From assembly GCF_012641465.1 (NCBI RefSeq), contig NZ_JABAIK010000027.1:1-40611 (forward strand): a stretch of 40,611 nt of DNA, given 5' to 3'. A program made the translations under genes and the position numbers. Below are positions 17,636 to 26,458 of the stretch, piece after piece. This DNA is from Vibrio agarilyticus (GTDB lineage: Bacteria; Pseudomonadota; Gammaproteobacteria; Enterobacterales; Vibrionaceae). The first letter of the stretch is position 1. Every line of letters begins with the position of its first letter. The notes below the pieces were generated by a model, which worked only from the letters and a program-made list of their open reading frames with translations, had not been told where the DNA came from and did no database searches.

Positions 17636-18505
17636 TCAATGTGCTTTGCGTAATACCCCTGTTGCCATTGCGGTACCTAAAAAGATGATTGCGCCACCAA
17701 CTGCCATGCGCAATGTGATGGCTTCATTGAGAAACAAAACGCCCCACAGCGCAGCAAACAGCGGAATAAGGAACGTCACCGCAATCGCATTAGCAGGGCC
17801 AATATTTCGAATGAGACGAAAGAAGAGAATGTAAGCAAACCCGGTGCAGAGCACCCCCAAAATGAGCGCCGCTGACCACGCCGATTGCGAGGGCATCGAG
17901 TCAGGCCAAAAGAGAATGCCCAAAGGCAACAGTGCCAGTGTCGCGCCAATTTGACTTCCCGTGGCCGTCACCAATGGCGGCACTCCGGTCAAAAAACGCT
18001 TAGTGTAGCTGGCCGATATGCCGTAAAAGACCGTGGCGCCCAGCACCGCTAGCACGGGCCAACCAAGCCCACTGGCACTAAAGTCCAACTTGCCCCACAC
18101 CAATACAACAACGCCAACGACACCAATCGCCAGCCCCTGTACTCGCTGTTTGTCCATCGCTTCCCCAAGCCAAAGGTAGGCGATAATCGCGCCCCATATT
18201 GGGGTTCCCGCATTGACAATAGAAGCAAAACTGCCCGACACACTCATCATGGCATAGGCAAATAATAAGAAAGGAAACGCTGAACTAAAGAGTCCAACCA
18301 CGCAAGCGTGAAAACGGTGACGCCAAAACACGGCCCACTGGCGGCGCAGCAACAATAGTGGCGTTAAAAAGAGCGCGGCAAATCCGACCCGAATCAAGAT
18401 TAAGGCAAAGGGGCCAAAATCTGGTACCGCATAACGAATCAAAATAAAGGAGCCGCCCCACAATGCTGCCAACAGCAGCAATTCACTAATGTCTTTTTTG
18501 TTCAT
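17636..18505 (-). CDS. EamA-family (DMT) membrane exporter
   Basis: This 289-residue protein has ten hydrophobic helices in two EamA repeats. The first repeat starts ELLLLAALWGGSFILIRYAV, the signature of the drug/metabolite transporter superfamily; the second covers WPVLAVLGATVFYGISASYTKR onward. Family members export amino acids, nucleosides or other metabolites; no substrate can be named here. ATG 18505 is preceded by AAAGG; an upstream TTG at 18511 adds two residues. The C-terminus ends in a short basic tail. Confidence 0.88.
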   Translation of the reverse strand: MNKKDISELLLLAALWGGSFILIRYAVPDFGPFALILIRVGFAALFLTPLLLLRRQWAVFWRHRFHACVVGLFSSAFPFLLFAYAMMSVSGSFASIVNAGTPIWGAIIAYLWLGEAMDKQRVQGLAIGVVGVVVLVWGKLDFSASGLGWPVLAVLGATVFYGISASYTKRFLTGVPPLVTATGSQIGATLALLPLGILFWPDSMPSQSAWSAALILGVLCTGFAYILFFRLIRNIGPANAIAVTFLIPLFAALWGVLFLNEAITLRMAVGGAIIFLGTAMATGVLRKAH

Positions 18506-18542
18506 CGGCAATGCCTTTAATTTTATTCGAGTAATTGATATC

Positions 18543-18574
18543 TATACCCAAGTGACCTCAAGATGCTGGATTCA
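18543..18574. repeat. left-end fragment of the TATACCC MITE-like element
   Basis: Thirty-two bases from TATACCCAAGTGACCTCAAG onward are identical to the left end of the copy at 30114, after which the match ends abruptly. It sits between the NlpE-like gene and the EamA gene. Confidence 0.7.
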
Positions 18575-18582
18575 AATGGATA

Positions 18583-19017
18583 TTATTGTTTTATTAGATG
18601 ATAGAAAGGTGCCAATTCGCCAGTTGGTTTTTGACCAAACCTGTCGAGTTTGATCAGCCGGTTTTCGCCAACAAAATACTGATTAGGTTGCGGCTCATTT
18701 TCGAGAGTTATCGTATTACCCGCGTCATTCCAAACAAATGCGCCTTGAGAAACCAAGGGCTTTAATGCCTCGCCTAAATACGTTTGTGTCAACTGATAGC
18801 GCCCTTCAGGTAAAAGCGTTAGGCTCATTTCAATCCCCTCACAATCAGCGCATGGGAATGTCCCCAAATAGGTGCCATTCCAATCTAACGAATTCTGACT
18901 ATTATCCATCGCAGCAACCGAAGGGAGCGACTTTTCGACCTTTGACGCCGAGCTTTGACATCCCATCATACCTAATACCGACATCACACCGACGGTTAAC
19001 CAATATCTGTTTTTCAT
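18583..19017 (-). CDS. NlpE N-domain-like lipoprotein
   Basis: This 144-residue lipoprotein (MKNRYWLTVGVMSVLGMMGC, lipobox cysteine at residue 20) contains the NlpE N-terminal domain. The telltale motif is GTYLGTFPCADCEGIEMSLTL with the paired cysteines CADC, followed by strands of a small beta-barrel. In E. coli, NlpE activates the Cpx envelope stress system and has a second domain; that domain is absent here, as in many short NlpE-like proteins. ATG 19017 is chosen over a start at 19038 because the signal peptide begins there. It is divergent from the oxidoreductase gene, with a 65-bp shared promoter region. Confidence 0.82.
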   Translation of the reverse strand: MKNRYWLTVGVMSVLGMMGCQSSASKVEKSLPSVAAMDNSQNSLDWNGTYLGTFPCADCEGIEMSLTLLPEGRYQLTQTYLGEALKPLVSQGAFVWNDAGNTITLENEPQPNQYFVGENRLIKLDRFGQKPTGELAPFYHLIKQ

Positions 19018-19082
19018 ACCATGCCTCTTGAGTATCAAATTAGGTATACACTTTTATAAGATGAAGATAAGCGGGAGTTACG

Positions 19083-20054
19083 ATGAGAGCGTATGTCATG
19101 CATAAACCCGGCGACGTTGACGAATTGCAGCTTACAACGTTACCTGACCCAACACCAAAAAAGAATTGGATTCTAATTGAGATCAAAGGGTTTGGCCTTA
19201 ATCGCAGTGAACTTTACACTCGCCAAGGCCACAGTGGCGACGCGGTGACTTTACCTCGCATACTCGGCATTGAATGTGTTGGTGTCGTACTCGATGGGGG
19301 AGGAACTGACCTAATTAAGGGACAAAAGGTCGTTGCGGCAATGGGTGAGATGGGTCGAAAACACGACGGTGGCTACGCTGAAAAAGCGCTATTACCCAGA
19401 AGCCACGTTTACCCTATTAGCACCAATTTACCATGGGAAATATTAGCCGCTCTTCCCGAAAGCTACCTCACCGCTTGGGGCGTACTTCATGAAACTATTG
19501 ACATCTCTCATGGTCAGAAAGTCCTAATTCGAGGTGGTTCAAGCTCGGTCGGATTAGCGGCAATTAATATTGCTAAAGATCACGGGTTACATGTTCTTGC
19601 CACCACTCGTAGTGAGTCTAAATCCGCAAAACTGAAACAAGCAGGCGCTGATGAGATCATTCTTGATCAGGGTAATATCAGTGACATAGTTAAAAGCAAA
19701 ACAGGTAGCGGTGTTGATGGCGTGGTAGAGCTTGTTGGGTTACCTGCAACCATTACTGACAGTTTACAATGCTGCCGCGATAAAGGTGTTGTTGGTATGG
19801 TAGGCTTTCTCGGCAACACTTGGGAATATGAGTTTTTCCCCTGGATGCCTTCGACAGTACGATTATCACTTTACAGTTCAGAAACCTTAGAAAAAAACTA
19901 TGCCACGCCCGTGATGCAGCAAATTGTTCAAAAAATAGAATCAGGGGCCTACCGCCCTAACATTGAGCAAGTCTTCTCTTTTGAAGAGCTACACCAAGCG
20001 CATCGCATCATGGAAACAAACACCGCTTCCGGTAAGCTGGTGGTTGTCACTTAA
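19083..20054 (+). CDS. zinc-less MDR family NAD(P)H-quinone oxidoreductase-like protein
   Basis: The 323-residue protein belongs to the medium-chain dehydrogenase/reductase family, quinone oxidoreductase type. The N-terminal GroES-like part contains GFGLNRSELYTRQG and LPRILGIECVGVV. The Rossmann part has VLIRGGSSSVGLAAINIAKDHG, the dinucleotide-binding glycine pattern, then LATTRSESKSAKLKQAGADE, whose serine/lysine content suggests NADPH. The catalytic-zinc cysteine and histidine of alcohol dehydrogenases are missing. Natural substrate unknown. ATG 19083 follows GGGAG at a good distance. It is a single-gene unit; a decayed ERIC follows the stop. Confidence 0.87.
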   Translation: MRAYVMHKPGDVDELQLTTLPDPTPKKNWILIEIKGFGLNRSELYTRQGHSGDAVTLPRILGIECVGVVLDGGGTDLIKGQKVVAAMGEMGRKHDGGYAEKALLPRSHVYPISTNLPWEILAALPESYLTAWGVLHETIDISHGQKVLIRGGSSSVGLAAINIAKDHGLHVLATTRSESKSAKLKQAGADEIILDQGNISDIVKSKTGSGVDGVVELVGLPATITDSLQCCRDKGVVGMVGFLGNTWEYEFFPWMPSTVRLSLYSSETLEKNYATPVMQQIVQKIESGAYRPNIEQVFSFEELHQAHRIMETNTASGKLVVVT

Positions 20055-20068
20055 ACCATAGAGATCCT

Positions 20069-20157
20069 CAACAACATGCCATTGCGGTAGGTGGCAAACG
20101 AGCAAAGCCTCTGTTCTCGTAACGAAAAGTCTGCAGCTTTCAATTAAAAAGAGGATA
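20069..20157. repeat. decayed ERIC-family repeat
   Basis: Segments GCGGTAGGTGGCAAACGAGC, AAAGCCTCTG, TAACGAAAAG, CTGCAGCTTTCAA and the closing GAGGATA follow the ERIC order, with the central palindrome missing. It shares its right half with the copy at 577-717. It lies between two convergent genes. Confidence 0.55.
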
Positions 20158-20213
20158 AACAGCGTGATGCGTACTGATTAATTCAGCGATCACCTCTTAC
20201 CAACGTAATCCAC

Positions 20214-20717
20214 TTAACAGCCTTTACCATCGGTGTAAATTTCGCTGGTGCCGTTGCCCTTAAACTTGACGCAAAAATTAGAGTTTTGATTATCAATAAT
20301 TGACAAGTTGTCACTATTTTCCATCTTGCATCGATATTTTTTATCTGCTGAATAAGCGTCTTTTTGCGTTTGAGCCTTGTCTATCAAACCGATTGAGCGA
20401 CAAACTTCAGAAACTGACATCTTGTCACCTTTGCTGGGGTTTAGCTCAAAATGAGTATCATCAGAGTAAATCACAAAAGGCACTAACTTACCTTTTCCAT
20501 TGGTTTCATAAATTACTTTTTCATCAATCTGACTAAGCATATCAACGTTTCTTAACACCTCGTTGACTGACCCCTGCATTGATTGCAAAGCCGCCACTCG
20601 AGCATCGTCTGAAATATTAATGAATCGAGGCGCTGCGATCACCGCTAAGATCCCAAGCACGACAATCACCACGACAAGTTCAATTAAGGTAAAACCTCGC
20701 TTTCTTTTGATCTTCAC
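20214..20717 (-). CDS. type IV prepilin-like protein (MSHA/pseudopilin type)
   Basis: The 167-residue protein has a prepilin leader KIKRKRG followed by [20 protein letters not shown], including Glu5 of the mature form, needed for pilin assembly. Cleavage would be by PilD-type peptidase between G and F. The segment [21 protein letters not shown] resembles MSHA pilins. The C-terminal part is small, with cysteines (CRS, CKM, NFC, KGC) that could form disulphides. The start is GTG 20717, preceded by GAAGGAAAA. No pilus assembly genes are nearby, so it would depend on machinery encoded elsewhere. Confidence 0.85.
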   Translation of the reverse strand: MKIKRKRGFTLIELVVVIVVLGILAVIAAPRFINISDDARVAALQSMQGSVNEVLRNVDMLSQIDEKVIYETNGKGKLVPFVIYSDDTHFELNPSKGDKMSVSEVCRSIGLIDKAQTQKDAYSADKKYRCKMENSDNLSIIDNQNSNFCVKFKGNGTSEIYTDGKGC

Positions 20718-20984
20718 TGCTTTTCCTTCGAACTTAATGGGTTAAATATTAGGCAAACTACGATAATCGATTAAATGAAAAAGTAACAGCGTTATGGAAA
20801 CTGAATGTGAATGGACTCAGTACAACAATTAAGTGATATCAATCGATGCAGAATATTGCTTATTTCAAAGCAACAAAAGCGCCCGACAGAGGCAACCTTT
20901 CAATCAGGCTTTTATTCATAATGAGTCAATGAAAGTGGCGGGTATTTATAAGAGGATGAGCAAGTTAATTTGCTTTATCTGAAT

Positions 20985-21020
20985 ACAATAAAGCCCCGAC
21001 TTTCGTCGAGGCTTTATTGT
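20985..21020 (-). terminator. intrinsic terminator after tRNA-Leu
   Basis: A 16-bp near-perfect stem (ACAATAAAGCCCCGAC with GTCGAGGCTTTATTGT) closes a four-base loop, GAAA on the minus strand, just 3' of the tRNA. The segment 20718-20984 to its left contains no gene I can support. Confidence 0.85.
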
Positions 21021-21027
21021 TTAAATT

Positions 21028-21112
21028 TGGTACCGGTGGGCGGACTTGAACCGCCACTCCCGAAGGAAACGGATTTTGAATCCGTCGTGTATACCAATTT
21101 CACCACACCGGC
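21028..21112 (-). tRNA. tRNA-Leu (anticodon CAA)
   Basis: The minus strand folds as an 85-nt class II tRNA. The acceptor GCCGGTG pairs with CACCGGT, followed by ACCA with CCA encoded. The anticodon arm is ACGGA-TTCAAAA-TCCGT with anticodon CAA, reading UUG. There is a long variable arm (TTTCCTTCGGGAG) and a T-arm with GGTTCAAGTCC. A strong hairpin terminator follows. Confidence 0.97.
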
Positions 21113-21228
21113 ATCTTAAGGCATTAACCTCTTGATGGTTGGCATTATACGCATGCCGATACATCACGCAAGCAAAAAACCACCAACCACGCGCGTTTGC
21201 TGAGATTTTAAGCACTTCACCCCTGTTT

Positions 21229-22455
21229 TCATTCCTTTGCATCAGTTTCAATGACTTTGGGACGGTAGATATTGTTTAAAACCGTGGTGAATACCAATAA
21301 TATGGCGGCAATATAATACAGCGCTTGGTATGACTCGACCGGATGATGCCCCGTTTTGGTTAAAGCAAAGCTATCGATAATAAAACCCGACAGCGCTTGG
21401 TACACAAACACCCCTAATGAAAACGCAATGGTACTGGCAAAAAGCGCTTCAGAGAGTACGGCTTTATCGGTCATTTGGCGCACTTCGGCAATGACTAAAG
21501 TGCTTGGCGCCAAACAAAACCCCAACACGAATAACCACGCCCCCGCTCCGACGGCCGACATCAAACCCAGCCCCATCAGTAAAAATATCGCCGCAGAGGC
21601 GAGTAACAGCACACTCATGGTCCACCCGTGCAGAAATCGCTCTAACGCTACACAGCCACCAGAGCCAACCACAAACCCCATCGCCATCAGTGAAAGTAAC
21701 CAGCTGACTTGATTTTCTGAAAGCTGATAAGCACTAATGAGCCACGGCCCGCCCCACAAGCCAACCACCGTCGTGATAGAGCCGAGTAACACCATTAAGG
21801 TCCACAGGCGAGTACAGAGAAATGCGGTAAAAACCGAGCGCCACTTCACTGGTGGTTTCTTTGCGGTACTTTCTCCTGGCTCTTTGGTATTGGATAAACT
21901 AAAAAACAGCACGATCCCGACACACGCCGCCACAATAGAGAGCGCGAGTAACGCCTCTCGCCAGCCCAATAATGCAATTAACATCGCCAGCGGTGCAGTC
22001 GCCCCTAATGTGCCCAGACGACCAATAGCGCTCACTTCAGCCCAATAAACTCGAAACTCCTCAATGGAACGATGATAACCCACCCAAACCATGGCGGCGC
22101 CAAGAAACGCGCCCGAACCTAACCCAATCAAAAGTCGAGCAAAGAAGAGCTGCCAAGCGTCTTGCGCTAACGCAAAGCCAATCGCACCAATCACTACCAT
22201 CAGCGCATTAACGAGAATCACTGGGCGCGCGCCATAACGATCGACCCAGCGCGCAGCAAACAAAGCAGAAAAAATCGCCCCCAAAGGCACCGCACTGGCG
22301 ACGAGGCCCATGTAAGTGGCGTTCAACCCAAAGGTACTTTTCAGGACTGGCGTTAATACCGCTGGGCTGTTACGCAATACTTGATAAATCAATGGAATCG
22401 TTGACAGTAACGCCACTTCGATTCCGATAGGAAATTGGAGCCCGGGCTTAGGCAT
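21229..22455 (-). CDS. MFS transporter of unknown substrate
   Basis: This is a 12-helix major facilitator of about 408 residues. The loop 2-3 motif ARWVDRYGARPVILVNAL matches the MFS signature, and a second basic loop follows helix 8. It is not a NarK/NasA-type nitrate porter, since the family's glycine-rich nitrate signatures are missing. It lies downstream of the nitrite reductase genes but beyond their terminator and an ERIC. The start is uncertain: GGAGGG lies 1-6 bp before an ATG at 22455, while ATGs at 22467 and 22500 would add 4 or 15 residues. The gene ends 116 bp from the tRNA-Leu. Confidence 0.8.
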   Translation of the reverse strand: MPKPGLQFPIGIEVALLSTIPLIYQVLRNSPAVLTPVLKSTFGLNATYMGLVASAVPLGAIFSALFAARWVDRYGARPVILVNALMVVIGAIGFALAQDAWQLFFARLLIGLGSGAFLGAAMVWVGYHRSIEEFRVYWAEVSAIGRLGTLGATAPLAMLIALLGWREALLALSIVAACVGIVLFFSLSNTKEPGESTAKKPPVKWRSVFTAFLCTRLWTLMVLLGSITTVVGLWGGPWLISAYQLSENQVSWLLSLMAMGFVVGSGGCVALERFLHGWTMSVLLLASAAIFLLMGLGLMSAVGAGAWLFVLGFCLAPSTLVIAEVRQMTDKAVLSEALFASTIAFSLGVFVYQALSGFIIDSFALTKTGHHPVESYQALYYIAAILLVFTTVLNNIYRPKVIETDAKE

Positions 22456-22516
22456 GGAGCCCTCCATTATTGGCGATTGACTCTCTCTAGAGTAGTGCAT
22501 CCTTGCCTAATCAACG

Positions 22517-22545
22517 AAAAAGCCCTGCATCAACTGCAGGGCTTT
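22517..22545 (-). terminator. intrinsic terminator of the nirBD operon
   Basis: On the minus strand AAAGCCCTGCA pairs perfectly with TGCAGGGCTTT, and a T-rich run continues after it. It lies between nirD and the MFS gene and marks the probable end of the nrt-nir transcript. Confidence 0.85.
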
Positions 22546-22615
22546 AGCGAAAACGATACGTCGGTGTATCAATATGTGTGATCTAATATTTGTCTAAGCT
22601 GTACTAATTCAGATC

Positions 22616-22742
22616 TATACTCAAACAACTTGAAGATGCAGGTAGGCGACCAGCGAACAAAGCCTCTGAGCATAGATAAACTATGTGATGAGGTTTGTGA
22701 GTGCCCGTCAACACCGCTGAAACTTCAAGTAGGACGAGTATA
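22616..22742. repeat. ERIC element, full length (127 bp)
   Basis: The element runs from TATACTCAAACAACTTGAAG to AGGACGAGTATA and is exactly 127 bp, the canonical ERIC length. It includes the central palindrome ATAGATAAACTAT and flanking AAAGCCTCTGAGC / GATGAGGTTTGTGAGTGC. Its right end overlaps the last 35 bases of nirD and supplies that gene's final codons and stop. The rest of 22546-22615 is featureless. Confidence 0.9.
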
Positions 22743-23064
22743 AGCAAACACGACCATCCTCATTAACACCAACAGGCCACACCTTTAAACACACTTGATC
22801 ATTTTCAAAGCACTGCCCCGTTATCAAGCTGAAATGCTGCTTGTATAACGGCGATGCAATGCAGAGCTCTCCATCAATGTCGCCAACAATCCCACGACTC
22901 ATGACATAAGCTTGACCAATCGGATCCCAATCTTGCACCGCATAGACACCATGATCTGGGACGAAAAATAGCGCCACCTGCTCACCCTCAATAAGAACGA
23001 TAGAGCCGATATTAGGCATCAATTCATCGAGTCGGCACAGCGCCGTTTGAGTCATCTGTTCCAT
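22708..23064 (-). CDS. nirD: assimilatory nitrite reductase small subunit NirD
   Basis: NirD is the small Rieske-fold subunit of the NADH-dependent, siroheme nitrite reductase. The 118-residue protein has the family's LCRLDELMPNIGSIVLIEGE, VYAVQDWDPIGQAYVMSRG and ASPLYKQHFSLITGQC blocks. The Rieske cluster ligands are absent, as is usual for NirD. The start overlaps the context of the nirB end, with GGAGGG inside the final nirB codons. The last eleven residues (from YSSYLKFQRC) and the stop lie in an ERIC element, so the C-terminus differs from the ancestral one. Because the extra residues are terminal, function is probably kept. Confidence 0.95.
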   Translation of the reverse strand: MEQMTQTALCRLDELMPNIGSIVLIEGEQVALFFVPDHGVYAVQDWDPIGQAYVMSRGIVGDIDGELCIASPLYKQHFSLITGQCFENDQVCLKVWPVGVNEDGRVCLYSSYLKFQRC

Positions 23065-25548
23065 TTATCCCTCCTGCTTCACTGGAATGCGCTGGCCGCG
23101 AACGCGCTGGTATGGCAGCGCTTTACTGCTGGCCTGACTGTTGAGATAAGGACGAAAACGCTGAAGTTTTTGTGGGTTCGCCAGCGTACTGCGCCATTCG
23201 CACTGATAAGTTTCGACGACATGCGCCATCTGCTCATCGAGTGACTGACACAGATTAAGCGAGTCTTGTTGTACTACCTCTTTAAGATACTCAATCCCGC
23301 CGTCAAGATTCTCCATCCATACCGAAGTACGTTGTAATCGATCTGCGGTGCGAACATAAAACATCAGCACGCGATCTATCATGGTCACCAACGCCTCTTT
23401 GGTGAGATCAGAGGCAAACAGATCCGCATGGCGTGGACGCATTCCTCCGTTACCACAGATGTACAGATTCCAACCGTTTTCAGTCGCAATAACTCCAATG
23501 TCTTTACTTTGGGCTTCGGCGCATTCGCGAGTACATCCTGAGACAGCAAACTTAATTTTGTGCGGCGCGCGCAGCCCTTTGTAGCGATTTTCCAGTTCAA
23601 TCGCGAGGCCGACCGAATCATCAACGCCATATCGACACCACGTTGAGCCAACACACGATTTTACGGTTCGCAATGACTTACCATAGGCATGCCCGGTCTC
23701 AAACCCGGCGTCAATCAAGGTTTTCCAGATATCTGGCAACTGTTCGAGTTTGGCACCAAACAAATCAACCCGCTGACCCCCAGTAATTTTGGTGTACAGA
23801 TCGTATTGCTGCGCCACTTCGCCCAGCACAATCAATTTGTCCGGCGTTATCTCGCCACCGGGAACGCGAGGCACGACAGAGTAGGAGCCATCTTTTTGTA
23901 AGTTCGCCATAAAGGCATCGTTCGAGTCTTGCAGCGATTGATGCTGTGGCTCCATGATGTGCTCATTCCATAATGAAGCAAACACCGACGCCGCGGTAGG
24001 CTTACAAATGTCACACCCTTGGCCGCTGCCATGGCGCTCAAGTAAGGTATCAAAATCTTTGATTTGCTCGACCTGACAAATGTGAAACAGCTCCTGACGA
24101 CTCAGCGCAAAGTGAGCACATAAGTCGTTATTCACTTCAACGCCCATCGCCACCAGCTCGGCATCTAAGACTGATTTCACCATATTGCTGCATCCGCCAC
24201 AGCCAGTACCGGCTTTGGTTTTGGCTTTGAGATCGCCAAGCTCGGTGGTGCCCGCCTGAATCTCAGCCACCAGATCCGCTTTGGTCACATTGTGACAAGA
24301 ACAGATGATCGCATTATCCGGCATGTCACCATCAAGCGCGCCAGTATCAAACAGCAAATTGGCGGGGTGATCAGGCAGCTCAGTTTGATTGAGATACGCT
24401 TGTAGCAGCGCTTCATAATCGGTTGTATCACCGACCAAAATCGCGCCGAGCAGACGAGTGCCCGAAGCGTCAATCACTAATTTTTTGTAAAGACCTGCGA
24501 CGGCATCTTGCAGCACCATCTCTTGCGCGCCTTCGGTACGCATTTGCGCATCACCAATCGACGCCACATCAACACCAAGCAGTTTTAACTTGGTGCTCAT
24601 ATCGGCACCATGAAAACCGCTGTTTTGGCGCTGAGTCAGTTTATCGGCCACCACTCGAGCCATGGCATACCCCGGCGCAACCAGACCAAAAATCTGCTGC
24701 TGCCACAGGGCACACTCACCAATGGCAAAAATACGCTCATCGCTGGTTTGGCAGTGATCATTGACCACAATACCGCCGCGCTCACCCACTTCAAGTTGCG
24801 CCAAACGCGCGAGATGATCTTGCGGGCGAATGCCAGCAGAAAACACGATCACGTCGACTTCCAACGGCTCTGCGTCTTTAAACACCATGCGATGACGCGC
24901 CGTTTCTCCATCACAAATCCGTTCGGTGGCCGTCGCGGTATGAACGGTCAAACCGAGATCTTCAATCTTCTCGCGCAGCAGCGCGCCCGCCCCATCGTCC
25001 AACTGCACTGGCATTAACCGTGGCGCAAACTCAATCACATGGGTTTCAAGCCCCAGCAACTTAAGCGCGTTGGCCGCTTCCAAACCTAATAAACCACCAC
25101 CAATGACCGCGCCGCGTTTGACGCCTTGGCACGCGTTTTTGATCTGCGAAAGATCATCCAAAGTGCGATAAACATACACATCCTCACGGTCGTAGCCGGG
25201 GATCGGCGGCACAAAAGGATATGAGCCCGTTGCCAATACCAGTTGATCGTACCCAATCACATCTTCGTCATCGAGCAAAATGCGTTGCTGCTCGCGATCA
25301 ATGCCTGTCACTTGGCTACCGAGGACCAATTGAATACCGTGCATCTCGTACCATTGCTGGCTGCTGAGCATCAGGTCGTCATGAGATTTCCCGCCAAACA
25401 GCGACGAAAGCTGCACTCGGTCATAGGCGATAAAACGTTCCGCGCCAATCACCGTGATGCGATGCTCCAGGTGCGCCTGCTTTTGCACTAATTGCTCAAC
25501 AAGGTGATGACCCACCATGCCGTTACCGACAATAACTATATGATTCAT
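23065..25548 (-). CDS. nirB: NADH-dependent nitrite reductase large subunit NirB
   Basis: NirB reduces nitrite to ammonia in the cytoplasm using NADH, FAD, iron-sulphur clusters and siroheme. The 828-residue protein begins MNHIVIVGNGMVGHHLVEQL, the FAD-binding motif. A second Rossmann region around GAVIGGGLLGLEAANALKLLG binds NADH. A BFD-type [2Fe-2S] domain follows near residue 415 (CSCHNVTK...CGGC), with a second cysteine-bearing segment (GCDICKP) after it. The nitrite/sulphite reductase domain ends with the siroheme/[4Fe-4S] ligands CVGSTWC (about 632-638) and CTREC (about 672-676). ATG 25548 has a textbook AAGGAG; a longer in-frame start at 25605 is not supported. It is coupled to nirD. 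Confidence 0.97.
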   Translation of the reverse strand: MNHIVIVGNGMVGHHLVEQLVQKQAHLEHRITVIGAERFIAYDRVQLSSLFGGKSHDDLMLSSQQWYEMHGIQLVLGSQVTGIDREQQRILLDDEDVIGYDQLVLATGSYPFVPPIPGYDREDVYVYRTLDDLSQIKNACQGVKRGAVIGGGLLGLEAANALKLLGLETHVIEFAPRLMPVQLDDGAGALLREKIEDLGLTVHTATATERICDGETARHRMVFKDAEPLEVDVIVFSAGIRPQDHLARLAQLEVGERGGIVVNDHCQTSDERIFAIGECALWQQQIFGLVAPGYAMARVVADKLTQRQNSGFHGADMSTKLKLLGVDVASIGDAQMRTEGAQEMVLQDAVAGLYKKLVIDASGTRLLGAILVGDTTDYEALLQAYLNQTELPDHPANLLFDTGALDGDMPDNAIICSCHNVTKADLVAEIQAGTTELGDLKAKTKAGTGCGGCSNMVKSVLDAELVAMGVEVNNDLCAHFALSRQELFHICQVEQIKDFDTLLERHGSGQGCDICKPTAASVFASLWNEHIMEPQHQSLQDSNDAFMANLQKDGSYSVVPRVPGGEITPDKLIVLGEVAQQYDLYTKITGGQRVDLFGAKLEQLPDIWKTLIDAGFETGHAYGKSLRTVKSCVGSTWCRYGVDDSVGLAIELENRYKGLRAPHKIKFAVSGCTRECAEAQSKDIGVIATENGWNLYICGNGGMRPRHADLFASDLTKEALVTMIDRVLMFYVRTADRLQRTSVWMENLDGGIEYLKEVVQQDSLNLCQSLDEQMAHVVETYQCEWRSTLANPQKLQRFRPYLNSQASSKALPYQRVRGQRIPVKQEG

Positions 25549-25558
25549 GATGATCTCC

Positions 25559-26446
25559 TTATGCTTGACGCGCGGCGGGTTTGTCTGCCTTCGCCGCCGG
25601 CTCATCCTGAGCCTTCGCTGACGCCTCGGTGGCTGCGTGCTTCACCTCGGGTTTTGTCACTGCCGATTTTGACTGCTTTTCATAGAGGAATTTCAATACC
25701 GATTGGCGATAGTGTTGATATTGAGGATGATTCGCCATCGCCACACGCTCCCGAGGGCGCGGTAAGTCAATCTCAAGCACTTCACCTATGGTTGCCGCCG
25801 GCCCGTTGGTCATCATGACAATTTTATCTGACAGCAGTACCGCTTCGTCCACATCATGAGTGATCATAATAACGGTGTTATTGAGCTCGGCTTGAATCGC
25901 CATCAACGCGTCTTGCAGATGAGCGCGTGTTAGCGCATCAAGCGCACCAAAGGGTTCATCCATCAGTAACACTTTGGGTTGCAGCGCTAAAGCGCGAGCA
26001 ATACCAACGCGCTGTTTCATACCGCCTGAAATTTCATCAGGCTTTTTATCTGCGGCGTGGGTCATCTGAATTAAATCGAGGTAGTGCATTACCTGCTCTT
26101 TGATCCACGCTTTGTCTTGCTTACCGGCGATCTGTTTCACTGCTAGCTCGACATTTTGGTAGACACTCAGCCAAGGCAGCAAAGAGTGATTTTGAAACAC
26201 CACGGCGCGATCTGGACCTGGGCCTGACACCTCTCGACCGTCGACAATCACGCCGCCATCGGTCGGTAAATACAAGCCAGCCACAAGGTTTAATACCGTC
26301 GACTTACCACAACCTGAGTGACCAATCAAAGAGATGAACTCCCCTTGTTGAATTTGCAAATCGACATTTTTCAGCGCAATAAACTCGCCATCATTGGTGG
26401 GAAAGCGCATGCCCAAACGGGTCAAATCTAATAATGGTTTTTCCAT
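25559..26446 (-). CDS. nrtC: nitrate ABC transporter ATPase (NrtC/NrtD type)
   Basis: This is the ATPase of the nitrate/nitrite importer, 295 residues. Walker A is GHSGCGKST, the signature ISGGMKQRVGIARALALQP and Walker B VLLMDEPFGALDALTR. The D-loop pattern FGALDALTR is standard for the nitrate/sulfonate/taurine group. The last 40 or so residues are a low-complexity A/K/E-rich tail (for example AAKADKPAARQA) not needed for the fold. It lies 12 bp after the permease and 10 bp before nirB, so transport and nitrite reduction are co-transcribed. Confidence 0.93.
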   Translation of the reverse strand: MEKPLLDLTRLGMRFPTNDGEFIALKNVDLQIQQGEFISLIGHSGCGKSTVLNLVAGLYLPTDGGVIVDGREVSGPGPDRAVVFQNHSLLPWLSVYQNVELAVKQIAGKQDKAWIKEQVMHYLDLIQMTHAADKKPDEISGGMKQRVGIARALALQPKVLLMDEPFGALDALTRAHLQDALMAIQAELNNTVIMITHDVDEAVLLSDKIVMMTNGPAATIGEVLEIDLPRPRERVAMANHPQYQHYRQSVLKFLYEKQSKSAVTKPEVKHAATEASAKAQDEPAAKADKPAARQA

Positions 26447-26458
26447 GAGTGTGTCCCT

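Noticed and set aside
21028-21112. tRNA-Leu as an integration site for a genomic island
   Set aside because: No integrase adjoins it and I saw no second copy of its 3' end in the window.
21229-22455. NarK-type nitrate/nitrite porter
   Set aside because: The MFS protein lacks the glycine-rich nitrate signatures and is separated from nirD by a terminator and an ERIC.
25549-25605. 19-residue N-terminal extension of NirB
   Set aside because: It would overlap the ATPase gene end; the ATG at 25548 has a perfect AAGGAG and the FAD motif begins right there.
24423-25818. Plus-strand ORFs of 82-135 codons
   Set aside because: They are antisense to nirB and the nitrate ATPase gene and show no conserved motifs.
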